This document shows, piece after piece, positions 14,840 to 22,677 of a DNA stretch of 45,197 nt. Origin of the DNA: Levilactobacillus namurensis DSM 19117 (GTDB lineage Bacteria; Bacillota; Bacilli; Lactobacillales; Lactobacillaceae); assembly GCF_001434785.1 (NCBI RefSeq), contig NZ_AZDT01000007.1, positions 1 through 45,197 of the forward strand. Direction: 5' to 3'. The position numbers and the translations under genes were made by a program. Below the pieces are notes generated by a model, which made no database searches, was not told where the DNA came from, and was given only the letters and a program-made list of their open reading frames with translations. Position 1 is the stretch's first letter. Each line of letters begins with the position of its first letter.

Positions 14840-16801
14840 TTATTTCTTTCCGTTCTCAGCGTTCAATTGTTTGGTAATCGTCTTGGCAATCAGTGACGTG
14901 AAGTGCCGGTTCCCCGTGTTGTTGGGGTGGACGTCATCGTTGACGAACCAGCTGGACTGGCCCTTAGCGGTGGTGTACCAATCAATCACGTGGACGTTCT
15001 TGTACTTCTTAGCCGTCTTGTGAATCATGGCGTTCACCTGACCCTGCCACTCACGCGTTGGCACGTGGGCGGTGACCCAGAAGATCTGCCGGTCAGGACC
15101 CAGGCCGTGAATGATCTGGTCCGCATTATCCTGCGTGATGGTCCCGTTAGTCCCAATGTTTACCAGTACGTTTTTCGCCAGCTGACCCCGTTGCGATAAG
15201 CTGGAAATTACGCCGGGCATTGCGGACGCTTGTCGTCCGACCTGACCGTCCACTACGGCACCAGGGAAGACCTTTTGCAGGTCACCGGAGTCATCCAGGA
15301 GGACGGAGTCGCCAATCGCCGTCAACGGCGTGTTCTTACTGGTGTTCAACTCATCGGCGTTTAGGAAGTAGTACTTCGCCGTGGCCTTGTCCGCCTTAGA
15401 CAGCTTCGCGTAAGCCACCGCTTTGTCGTGCTTTTCCTTGGATTCCGCCGCGGCCAGCTCCCGTTGCTTCTTAGCCGCCGCGGCGTTCTTCTTCTGCGCT
15501 TCGGATTGCCGCTTGGTAATGGTCTTCTGTAGGGCCGTTTGCTTGGGTGCTGCCGGCTGTTGCACGAAGCCGGTCATGGTCAGGACCAAGCAGAGGGCGG
15601 ACAGCACACTGATGGTGCTGGCGATCCGGTGACTGCCAGGGTTCGACAAGATGCGCTTCAAGTCCCGGAAGGTGTTCCGGTACTGGTACCGCCGTAGCGG
15701 GTTCTCGATCCAGCGATAACTGGCTTCCGTGACCAGCATAATCAAGATCACTTCAATGATCGAGTTGATCAACGGATGGTTGCCGATATTTTTCACCCGT
15801 GCCTCGTAGAAAATCATCACGGGGAACTGGTAGAGGTAGATCCCATAACTGCGTTTCCCAACGTAATCGAAAAGCGGGTTCGACAGGATCCGGTTCATGT
15901 CACTGCCGGGATGGGCCACGGTCCCCACTAGGACGGCCGATAAGACCGTGAACCAGAACATGCCACCACGGTAGGTGCTAGGCGCCTGACCATTCATGGT
16001 GAAGAACATGTAGACCACGGCGACCAGCGAAATCAAGCCCGCCGCATCCAGTAGCATCCGGTGGGCACTACTGATGTCATCTCGTAATTTATAAGCGGGC
16101 CAGATGAAGGCCATGCCGGCCCCAATCAGGATCGCAAACATCCGCGTGTCCGTCCCGTAGTAGACCCGGTTCAGGTTGTTCGGGTCGAACAACAGCGCCA
16201 TAGCGACCGCTGAAACTACGGCTAAGGCCAGAAGAATCAGCATGGACCGGAACTTGTTTCGGACTAATAACAATAAGGCCAGGACCACTAGGGGCCAGAC
16301 TAAGTAGAATTGCCCTTCAATGGACAGGGTCCAGAGGTGGGTGAACGGCGATTCGCCGTTAAACCGGTCAAAGTACGACTGCCCGTGGTTGATCTCAAAC
16401 CAGTTATAGACGTACAACAGGTTCGTGGTCACGGTTCCGCGAATGTTGACCAGAAGTGACCGCTGGAACAGCGTAATGTACGCCGTCGTTCCCAGTAGCA
16501 TCGTGACCAACGCGGGATACAGTCGCTTGACCCGCCGCTCATAGAAGCTCTTGATATTAATCCGATCATGCGTTTCAAATTCTTGAATCAAAAGATAGGT
16601 CACGAGGTAGCCCGAAATCAGGAAGAAGATTGGGACCCCCAAGTACCCACCTTGTAATGACGACGGTACCAGGTGATAGATGATCACCCCTAAGACTGCC
16701 AGTGTTCGTAATCCGTCGAACCCGGTGATGTACCGCCGTTTGTGATTGGCGCGTTGACTTCGCCAGGACGCACGCGTAAGTGGCGTGTTCCGTTGATTCA
16801 T
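14840..16801 (-). CDS. oatA: peptidoglycan O-acetyltransferase (acyltransferase 3 + SGNH)
   Basis: A 653-aa OatA-type protein. An N-terminal acyltransferase-3 domain with about 11 helices (residues 25-420) begins with ITGFDGLRTLAVLGVIIYHL and carries the YERRVKRLYPAL motif. A lysine/alanine-rich coiled stretch (about 425-465) leads to an extracellular SGNH esterase-like domain with GDSVLL (Ser499), a GTNG block and DVHP (Asp623, His625). It O-acetylates cell-wall sugars and confers lysozyme resistance in relatives. GGGGGAG precedes the ATG. It is monocistronic, with a long leader of about 180 bases. Confidence 0.9.
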   Translation of the reverse strand: MNQRNTPLTRASWRSQRANHKRRYITGFDGLRTLAVLGVIIYHLVPSSLQGGYLGVPIFFLISGYLVTYLLIQEFETHDRINIKSFYERRVKRLYPALVTMLLGTTAYITLFQRSLLVNIRGTVTTNLLYVYNWFEINHGQSYFDRFNGESPFTHLWTLSIEGQFYLVWPLVVLALLLLVRNKFRSMLILLALAVVSAVAMALLFDPNNLNRVYYGTDTRMFAILIGAGMAFIWPAYKLRDDISSAHRMLLDAAGLISLVAVVYMFFTMNGQAPSTYRGGMFWFTVLSAVLVGTVAHPGSDMNRILSNPLFDYVGKRSYGIYLYQFPVMIFYEARVKNIGNHPLINSIIEVILIMLVTEASYRWIENPLRRYQYRNTFRDLKRILSNPGSHRIASTISVLSALCLVLTMTGFVQQPAAPKQTALQKTITKRQSEAQKKNAAAAKKQRELAAAESKEKHDKAVAYAKLSKADKATAKYYFLNADELNTSKNTPLTAIGDSVLLDDSGDLQKVFPGAVVDGQVGRQASAMPGVISSLSQRGQLAKNVLVNIGTNGTITQDNADQIIHGLGPDRQIFWVTAHVPTREWQGQVNAMIHKTAKKYKNVHVIDWYTTAKGQSSWFVNDDVHPNNTGNRHFTSLIAKTITKQLNAENGKK

Positions 16802-16986
16802 AATTTCTCCCCCTCAACTCAATACCAGTTAGCGGTTTCCCAACACGGGTCATCCCACCAACTGTCCTTATGCCAAAATGATTTATTCTCTCAAATATGA
16901 TTTAAAATTTAACGGTGTTCAGACTGTCGGCGGCCGGAATGGTCCCGGCAAGCGCCGTTTATCGCACGTTTTGCTGAACAGTCCCA

Positions 16987-17015
16987 ATTTTATATTGTTT
17001 TGTGACCAGACACAA
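16987..17015 (-). promoter_or_regulatory. oatA promoter
   Basis: On the minus strand: -35 TTGTGT (17010-17015), 17-bp spacer, -10 TAAAAT (16987-16992). The resulting leader of about 180 nt contains a nested GC hairpin near 16931-16965 (CGGC..GCCG around GCCGG..CCGGC). Confidence 0.6.
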
Positions 17016-17185
17016 CGGTTTTCGCCTAAAAAGTAAATTTGTAAAATTTGCCATCAGCCTAGGATTCACAAGGGATTAGCCTAGACCACCAGCTAATGGT
17101 ACCCCCTCAAGCATATTGTGCAATTAATGTTTAACCCTATTAGTTTAATTCAGTTGCTTAACAAACGGGCTTCGCGACGAACCAT

Positions 17186-17193
17186 GGTATACT
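17186..17193 (+). promoter_or_regulatory. extended -10 promoter of adenosine deaminase gene
   Basis: TGGTATACT (-10 hexamer 17188-17193) is an extended -10 element with no clear -35. It lies about 68 bases before the ATG. Confidence 0.5.
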
Positions 17194-17260
17194 ATCAGGT
17201 AAGTTTTCATGGTGTTTTCAAGTTGTTTTGGATTACGGCATTTCAGAGGAGGAATTACAG

Positions 17261-18289
17261 ATGTCTCAAGTCACCCCGTTCACGGCCGGCGCCGTGCGGC
17301 AGTTTCCCAAAGTTGAGTTGCATTGTCACTTAGATGGTTCCCTGTCCTTACCCGCCCTCCGGCAGATGGCCGCCGTCACCGGCGACGACTTACCCGTTAG
17401 TGACGCCGCACTGCGGCAACTGGTGTCCGCGCCCATGACCACGGTGAGTCTCATCGATTACCTGAAACGGTTCCAGGTGGTCACCGATCTGATGCAGACC
17501 ACCCGGCAACTCGAAATCGCTGGGTATGATATGGTTCGAACCGCTGCGGCGGACGGCCTAATCTATCTGGAGACCCGCTTCGCCCCCAGCCTCTTTACCG
17601 ACCGCGGTCTCACCCTAGCCCAGGGGATTCAGGGCGTCTTGACCGGACTCCACCGGGGAACCGCGGACTTCGGGGTCCCGGTCAACGCCATCATCTGCGC
17701 CATGCGGGACCGGCCCAACGCCGAATCGGCAACCGTCTTCCGGACCGCCGCTGAATTTGCCGACCAAGGCGTCGTGGGCTTTGACTTCGCCGGCGATGAG
17801 GTCCACCACCCCACCAGCGACCTGACCAGCGCCATTCAAGCGGGGCTAGCGACCGGACTCCCCTGCACCCTGCACGCGGGGGAAGCCGGACCCGCCCAGA
17901 ACGTGGCCGACGCCTTGACCTTAGGTGCTCAGCGTATCGGTCACGGCGTTCACATGAGTCAGCACCCGGCCGTCATCGCCCAAGCCAAAGCCGCCCACGC
18001 CACCATCGAGACCTGCCTGACCAGTAACCTTCAGGCCAAGGCCGTCGCTGGTTACGCGGACTTTCCCCTCAGTGAATTTCTCAGCGCGGGGCTCGCCGTC
18101 ACCATCAACACGGACGACCGGACCGTCTCCCAGACGGACCTCACCACCGAGATTATGGCGCTCCACACCCACTACGGGCTCGACTGGTCCCTACTCACGC
18201 AACTGACGCGTAACGCCATCAACGGCGCTTTCATCCCCGCCGACCAAAAGGCTGCACTCTGGCGACAAGTCCAAGCAGCTCAAGCCTAG
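17261..18289 (+). CDS. add: adenosine deaminase
   Basis: A 342-aa cytosolic zinc enzyme converting (deoxy)adenosine to (deoxy)inosine in purine salvage. The metal and catalytic set is complete: HCHLDGS (His21, His23), LHAGEAG (His205, Glu208), RIGHGVHMSQ (His228) and INTDDR (Asp285, Asp286). The start at 17261 is chosen because AGAGGAGG lies 9 bases upstream; the frame is open further left but lacks a better site. It is a single gene, followed at 87 bases by the XerC/D-like gene. Confidence 0.94.
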   Translation: MSQVTPFTAGAVRQFPKVELHCHLDGSLSLPALRQMAAVTGDDLPVSDAALRQLVSAPMTTVSLIDYLKRFQVVTDLMQTTRQLEIAGYDMVRTAAADGLIYLETRFAPSLFTDRGLTLAQGIQGVLTGLHRGTADFGVPVNAIICAMRDRPNAESATVFRTAAEFADQGVVGFDFAGDEVHHPTSDLTSAIQAGLATGLPCTLHAGEAGPAQNVADALTLGAQRIGHGVHMSQHPAVIAQAKAAHATIETCLTSNLQAKAVAGYADFPLSEFLSAGLAVTINTDDRTVSQTDLTTEIMALHTHYGLDWSLLTQLTRNAINGAFIPADQKAALWRQVQAAQA

Positions 18290-18376
18290 GCCCACCATTG
18301 GGTCACCCGTTGCGTCACCGTTTCTTTCACCCCCGACTTATGTTAAAGTAACTTCTATCAAGGAGGTTGCTTCCCC

Positions 18377-19201
18377 ATGAAGATCGTTTACCCTTATCAA
18401 GACGCCTTCGAACGCGACCTGGCGCAACGAGACATCGCCCAGGCCACCCGGGACGAATATACGTCCACGCTAAAAGACTTCTTCCATTACTTAGAAAACT
18501 TCAACCCGACTTATCAACGCGAGCACCGGGTCAACCAGCTTCAGACCCAAGACGTTGAGCAGTACTTAGCCATGCTGACTGATAGCCGGCAGATTCTAAA
18601 TGCGACCTATAATAAGGTCCTGTCCCACCTCAACGTCTACTTCAAGTTTCTCTTCTCGCATAACTGGACGCCCTACCTGCCCACTTTAGACCTCAAGAGT
18701 AAGCCCAAGGAAGAGACCCGTCCGGTCAACTTCCACTGGGTCGATGATCTGGCGGACCTGCTGGCTGATTCGCGGTTGCACGTTTACACCCGGGCGGTCC
18801 TGTTACTGACCGCCCACGGGTATCCCGCGCGCGTCTACTTGCACCCCAACTTCACGGCGACCCTAAAGACCAGTGACTGGCCGGCCGACCAACAAGCGTT
18901 TCTTCAAACCTGGCACCGCTTCGTGGCCCCCTTACAGGACCGCTTCCAGTGTGCCGACTGGTTGCTGAAACAACGCGCCGCCGCGGACCCGCACCTGACG
19001 CTTCCGGGATTGCATAAGTACTTACGGCCCGACGAAGCCATCGTGGGCTTTCGGCTGAGCCCCTCGACTCTGTACCAGGGCTACTTAGTCAACTATCTGC
19101 GGCGTCATCCCCGGTTGTCCGACCGTGAGGCGACCCAGCAGCTCCACCTGGAGCCCGATTCCATCGACTATTACCGTAAACTCGCGCGCCAGGCGCTCTG
19201 A
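18377..19201 (+). CDS. degenerate tyrosine-recombinase-like (XerC/D-type) protein
   Basis: A 274-aa protein. Residues 1-95 look like the SAM-like core-binding domain of Xer/phage integrases (FERDLAQRDIAQATRDEYTS, then LKDFFHYLENF and a YNKVLSHLNVYFKFLF helix). The C-terminal part keeps the helical layout but not the active site. The usual TGLRxSE box reads TAHGYPARVY, the HxxR box is not recognisable (LVNYLRRHPRLS), and DSIDYYRKL replaces the usual final tyrosine segment. It is probably a DNA-binding remnant without strand-transfer activity. AAGGAGG precedes the ATG and the frame is intact, so it may be maintained for another role. Confidence 0.65.
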   Translation: MKIVYPYQDAFERDLAQRDIAQATRDEYTSTLKDFFHYLENFNPTYQREHRVNQLQTQDVEQYLAMLTDSRQILNATYNKVLSHLNVYFKFLFSHNWTPYLPTLDLKSKPKEETRPVNFHWVDDLADLLADSRLHVYTRAVLLLTAHGYPARVYLHPNFTATLKTSDWPADQQAFLQTWHRFVAPLQDRFQCADWLLKQRAAADPHLTLPGLHKYLRPDEAIVGFRLSPSTLYQGYLVNYLRRHPRLSDREATQQLHLEPDSIDYYRKLARQAL

Positions 19202-19207
19202 TATCCA

Positions 19208-19237
19208 ACACCCGCCTAACTTTAGGGGGGTGTTTTT
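19208..19237 (+). terminator. terminator after the Xer-like gene
   Basis: ACACCC pairs with GGGTGT over a 14-base loop that can pair further (CCTAA/TTAGG), followed by TTTTT. Confidence 0.75.
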
Positions 19238-19288
19238 GTGACGCCTCAACACAAGGCTATCTCTGAAAATTAAAAACCATCCTGTCTA

Positions 19289-19356
19289 ATTTTGTAAGCG
19301 TTACCCATTGCGCTCTGACGGCTTTGGGCGTACACTGAAGTTAGTAAATTCAGTAG
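19289..19356 (+). promoter_or_regulatory. promoter and cre-like box of the 30-aa peptide gene
   Basis: TTGTAAGCGTTACCC (19289-19303) matches 13 of 15 cre positions. A plausible promoter follows: TTGCGC, 17 bases, TACACT (near 19331). Confidence 0.45.
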
Positions 19357-19377
19357 CTCACAAGGGAGGCCATTCAG

Positions 19378-19470
19378 ATGGGAAGCACTGCGACACTGAT
19401 TACCTGGTCCGTCATGTTACTCTTGATTGGCGGTGAAATCATTCGGGGAATCTTTATGTTTCGTCATTAA
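19378..19470 (+). CDS. 30-aa single-span membrane peptide
   Basis: An ATG preceded by GGGAGG at ideal spacing opens a 30-codon frame ending in TAA, with its own terminator 14 bases later. The product has one hydrophobic helix (residues about 5-18 and 21-28, split by GGE) and ends FMFRH. The combination of promoter, ribosome binding site and terminator supports a real monocistronic gene. A small regulatory membrane peptide or a toxin-like peptide are both possible; no family is recognised. Confidence 0.6.
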   Translation: MGSTATLITWSVMLLLIGGEIIRGIFMFRH

Positions 19471-19484
19471 CTTAATTATTTCTG

Positions 19485-19510
19485 CCAGCCGGTATTGCGG
19501 CTGGTTTTTT
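19485..19510 (+). terminator. terminator of the 30-aa peptide gene
   Basis: CCAGCCG pairs with CGGCTGG over a short loop, followed by TTTTTT. Confidence 0.9.
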
Positions 19511-19608
19511 GTTTTTTAGGGGTCCATCAGTCTGACCTTATTTCGCAATAAGCCCCACCCGAACCATCGGCCACCCGCGTCATGCTACCTACATAAGGGA
19601 GTTTTTTG

Positions 19609-20460
19609 ATGTCCACATCGCAAGCACTCAATCAGCTACGCCACCAGCAAGCCCAGCAGACCGCGCCAGTCCTGGCTACGGACCTGACCAGCGAATTCAC
19701 CGAGACCCAGGTCTTCAACACCAGCGCGGGGGACATCCCCGTCTATTCGCGGTGGCCCCACTTTCACGCCGCTACCGGCATGGTCATCAACCTCCACGGC
19801 AACGGCTTCATCTACCCGCACACTGACCGGGACGCGCTCTTCTGTAAACAACTGTGTCTGGCGGCCAACGTGGCGGTCTTCGACGTAGACTACCCCCTAG
19901 CCCCTGAGCACCCCTTCCCAATTCCGCTAATGGCCGCCTTCGAGACGGTCCAGAAGATTCAAGACCGGTACCGCGAACAGTTGGGGTGGCCGACGCTCAT
20001 CGGCCACAGCACTGGCGGGAACCTGGCGGTGGGGACCCAGTTGTTGGCCCTGCGGCAGGGAAAGCCCTTGGCCCAACAGGTAATCCTCGACTGTCCCTTA
20101 CTAGACCTCGATGCGGACCCGCTGACCAAACGCCTGCCCCACACGACCTGCTCTTCCGCCAGTCTGGATGCCGTCCAGGCCACCGCGGATTACTACCGGC
20201 CCCAAGGCGAGATCGACAACGTGTTGATCTCTCCCAGCAAGGCCACGACCGCGGACCTCACGAACTTTCCGGAAACTTTCCTGTTGACCGCCGACCAGGA
20301 CCCGTTGTTGACTGAAGGCGAGGCGTTCGGCCAACAACTGATCGCGGCGGGCAGCAAGGTCACCGTTCGCCGGTACGCCAACTCCCACCACGGTTTCACG
20401 GTAGCGGGAACTGGCAACTCAGCCCTGGCCTTGCATGACATTGCGGCGTTGTTGGATTAA
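19609..20460 (+). CDS. alpha/beta hydrolase fold-3 esterase (HSL family)
   Basis: A 283-aa cytosolic esterase-like enzyme. The HSL-type oxyanion motif appears as NLHGNGF (HGGG variant), the nucleophile elbow as GHSTGGN (Ser near residue 131) and the acid as TADQDPLL. The final histidine is in NSHHGF. Length is typical. The start at 19609 has AAGGGAG 7 bases upstream; a TTG one codon earlier is in frame but less likely. It stands alone. Substrates are probably short-chain esters; no pathway context is visible. Confidence 0.88.
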   Translation: MSTSQALNQLRHQQAQQTAPVLATDLTSEFTETQVFNTSAGDIPVYSRWPHFHAATGMVINLHGNGFIYPHTDRDALFCKQLCLAANVAVFDVDYPLAPEHPFPIPLMAAFETVQKIQDRYREQLGWPTLIGHSTGGNLAVGTQLLALRQGKPLAQQVILDCPLLDLDADPLTKRLPHTTCSSASLDAVQATADYYRPQGEIDNVLISPSKATTADLTNFPETFLLTADQDPLLTEGEAFGQQLIAAGSKVTVRRYANSHHGFTVAGTGNSALALHDIAALLD

Positions 20461-20504
20461 AGGCCTATTGGTAACCGTTCAACTAAGACTAATCCTGATA
20501 AAAC

Positions 20505-20545
20505 CAAAAAATCGCTCGGGGCCCTTTAACGGGGTTCCGAGCGAT
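20505..20545 (-). terminator. terminator hairpin, T-run on minus strand
   Basis: ATCGCTCGG pairs with CCGAGCGAT, extended by GGGCC-type inner pairing. The T-run is on the minus side, so it fits the dacA transcript although it lies 190 bases beyond the dacA stop. It may also stop the plus-strand esterase transcript. Confidence 0.75.
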
Positions 20546-20680
20546 GCTGATTCTTACCATAACTACGTCTTAATTTTTCGATTCGACGACAGTCGAGAGT
20601 CGAGATTCAACTTAAAGCCAACGTCAGTTCAGACACAACCCGCTGGAACGTTGCAATCAACCCAATCGTCAGCCCTGTCT

Positions 20681-20697
20681 GGCCACCCGGTAAGGCG
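20681..20697 (-). repeat. CGCCTTACCGGnnGGCC motif, copy 3
   Basis: The same 17-bp motif as at the Y-shaped element boundary. Here, on the minus strand, it extends to GGCCAGACA like the copy at 3356. It lies inside GTCAGC/GCTGAC arms in the 270-base gap downstream of dacA. Confidence 0.6.
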
Positions 20698-20733
20698 CTG
20701 ACCAGCACAGTGGTTAAGGGTTTAAAGTTTAGC

Positions 20734-22002
20734 TTACCGTAACGCAAAGACCGCAGTCTGAAGCGTCAACCGTTGAATGGCTGGGGCGACTTTGGTCGGG
20801 CGGCTAAAGGTCTGGTGACTGCTGAACAGGGTGACCGGCGTCTGGGTGCGGTAAGCGACCTCCTGCGTCACGCCCGTCTGGGGATCCCGGACCGTTAACG
20901 TGGCGACCTGGTCGTTAGCCTGGACCCGTCCCGCCTGCAAGGCCGCTGGCGTCAATGTTGGCTTGAAGGACGTGGTGATCTGACCACCATCCTGTCCCTG
21001 CGTGGTCCACGACCCCACCTGGGAAGTGTCCGGCACCGCTTGGACCGTGGTACCGTTAGCCAGCTTGACTGAACGGTTGGTCAGGTGCACGGGCTGGAGC
21101 TGATACTGCTTCTGGACCTGCTTGACCAGCTTGTTCATGGCGGTAAACGTGGTGTTGCCGCCCAGAATCGTGGCAATCATCCGCTCACCGTCGACCGTGA
21201 AGGTGGCGGTGAAACACAGGTTGGCGTTTTCCGTGTAACCGGTCTTCAGACCATCGATGTGGGTGTCCTTATCGTAGTTGGCTTGCCCCTTCAGGCTACC
21301 GTTTTCGTTGAAGATCTGGGTGCCGTTGACCCGCGCCTGAGTCTGACTAGAGATCTTAGTGATCTGCGGATCCGCTTGAAGCAGGTGCTGGGCCACGATT
21401 GAGATGGCCTTAGCCGAGACCAAGTTCTCTTCCTTAGCTCCCGTCCCCGGCAAGCGGTAGTTGTACTTGTCCAAATCGGAGTTATCTAGTCCCGATGAAC
21501 TGATGAAGTGGGCGTTAATGCCCCAGGCCTGGCTCTGCTGGTTCATCAGCTGGATAAAGGCTGCGTTGCTCCCGGCAACGTAGTCCCCTAACGCCGACGC
21601 CGCACTGTTCGACGAGGCGACCATCGCGGCTTCGACCAGTTGGCGGACCGTGAACTTGTCGCTCGATTTCATCCGCAGTGAGGAGAAGACCGAGTTATGA
21701 CTCAGACGAATCAGGTCACTATCGATGGGAACCTGATCATCCCAATTGATTTTACCGTCGTTGATGGCTTTGACCGTTAGATAGACGGTGAGGAGTTTAG
21801 TTAATGAGGCAATGGGATACTGGTGGTTGGCGTTCTGTTGGTACAGGACCTGACCGCTCTGGGCATCCATCACGTAAGCCGCCCGCGCAGGGACTTTTGA
21901 GATTTTTGAGCTGGCCGCTTGTGCGGTGGTGGCAGGAAGGGTTCCGGTGACCACCAGTAGTCCGACACTTAGCCGCACCAACCAACGTTTTAAACTTTTC
22001 AC
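20734..22002 (-). CDS. dacA: D-alanyl-D-alanine carboxypeptidase (PBP5 type)
   Basis: A 422-aa serine DD-carboxypeptidase that trims the terminal D-Ala of peptidoglycan stems. A signal peptide ends at TTAQA-ASS (about 30). The active-site motifs are IASLTK (Ser66, Lys69), SSN (130-132) and KTG (253-255), followed by a beta-rich PBP5 C-domain and a short C-terminal helix for membrane association. Start GTG 22002 is chosen: AAAGGAAG lies 8 bases upstream and the product begins with a normal signal peptide; the open frame to 22092 would add a non-signal leader. It is monocistronic, with a -10 TATAAT at 22043-22048. Confidence 0.92.
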   Translation of the reverse strand: MKSLKRWLVRLSVGLLVVTGTLPATTAQAASSKISKVPARAAYVMDAQSGQVLYQQNANHQYPIASLTKLLTVYLTVKAINDGKINWDDQVPIDSDLIRLSHNSVFSSLRMKSSDKFTVRQLVEAAMVASSNSAASALGDYVAGSNAAFIQLMNQQSQAWGINAHFISSSGLDNSDLDKYNYRLPGTGAKEENLVSAKAISIVAQHLLQADPQITKISSQTQARVNGTQIFNENGSLKGQANYDKDTHIDGLKTGYTENANLCFTATFTVDGERMIATILGGNTTFTAMNKLVKQVQKQYQLQPVHLTNRSVKLANGTTVQAVPDTSQVGSWTTQGQDGGQITTSFKPTLTPAALQAGRVQANDQVATLTVRDPQTGVTQEVAYRTQTPVTLFSSHQTFSRPTKVAPAIQRLTLQTAVFALR

Positions 22003-22162
22003 AAGTAGCGTCTTCCTTTCAATATAAAAATGACCATCCTTCATTATACGAAGTGTAACAAGAAAAGCTGAGAAATCCGCTAATCTTGCCAAAAATTTAA
22101 CCGATTATCAAATTAATTGTAAAAACCGTCATCTAATCTCAAAAATGGTCAAAGCCCTTTTC

Positions 22163-22191
22163 TTGACACTTTTGGATTACAGATGTAAACT
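22163..22191 (+). promoter_or_regulatory. copYB promoter with cop box
   Basis: -35 TTGACA (22163-22168), 17-bp spacer, -10 TAAACT (22186-22191). The CopY operator TACAGATGTA (22178-22187; consensus TACAnnTGTA) overlaps the spacer and the -10, so bound CopY blocks initiation until copper releases it. Confidence 0.88.
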
Positions 22192-22230
22192 CTAAATAAT
22201 CAAACCGAACGTAAAGGAGCTGAGTCCCCA

Positions 22231-22677
22231 ATGGCAACTACTGAACTAACTGCGACGATTTCCGACGCCGAATGGCGGGTCATGCGGATTGTCTGGACCT
22301 TAAAACAAACGGATAGCCGTACCATCATTGACCTGCTAGAACAACAGCACGATTGGAAGGCCCCGACCATCAAGACCTTGATCGGCCGGTTGGTCAAAAA
22401 GGGCGCGCTGGCCACCCAAAAACAGGGGCGGCAATTCATCTACACCCCACAGATCAGCGAACAAGCGGCCATGGACGCCGCACTGATGAACGAATTGAAC
22501 CAGATGTGTGCGATGCACCGGGGAACTGCCCTGGTGCACACCATCGACCAGCTGGAACTCAGCCGCGCCGACGTTCAAGAATTAATCACGCATTTACAAG
22601 CCAAGCTCGCCACCGCACCGGAAGAAGTCGACTGCGACTGCCTACCGGACGGGTGTGAAGGGAGTTGTGCCAATTGA
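22231..22677 (+). CDS. copY: CopY/TcrY family copper-responsive repressor
   Basis: A 148-aa BlaI/MecI-type winged-helix repressor (ISDAEWRVMRIVWTL, then APTIKTLIGRLVKKGAL with wing RQFIYTP). The C-terminal metal site is C135-x-C137-x4-C142-x3-C146; canonical CopY has CxCx4CxC, so the last spacing is altered. Copper displaces zinc at this site and frees the operator. A cop box sits in its own promoter. AAAGGAG precedes the ATG. It overlaps the start of copB and forms the classic copper-resistance operon with it. Confidence 0.92.
   Translation: MATTELTATISDAEWRVMRIVWTLKQTDSRTIIDLLEQQHDWKAPTIKTLIGRLVKKGALATQKQGRQFIYTPQISEQAAMDAALMNELNQMCAMHRGTALVHTIDQLELSRADVQELITHLQAKLATAPEEVDCDCLPDGCEGSCAN

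Larger units (their letters stand above)
16802..17260. other. divergent intergenic region oatA / add
   Basis: About 460 bases. It holds the oatA promoter and structured leader and the add promoter. It also holds a CCTAGG/AGCCTAG imperfect repeat near 17060-17085. No ORF with a ribosome binding site was seen. Confidence 0.6.

Noticed and set aside
20560-20733. Frame downstream of dacA reading LTTVLVSALPGGQTGLTIGL on the minus strand
   Set aside because: No start codon with a ribosome binding site. The VSALPGGQT stretch comes from the shared 17-bp DNA motif, so it is more likely repeat sequence than coding.
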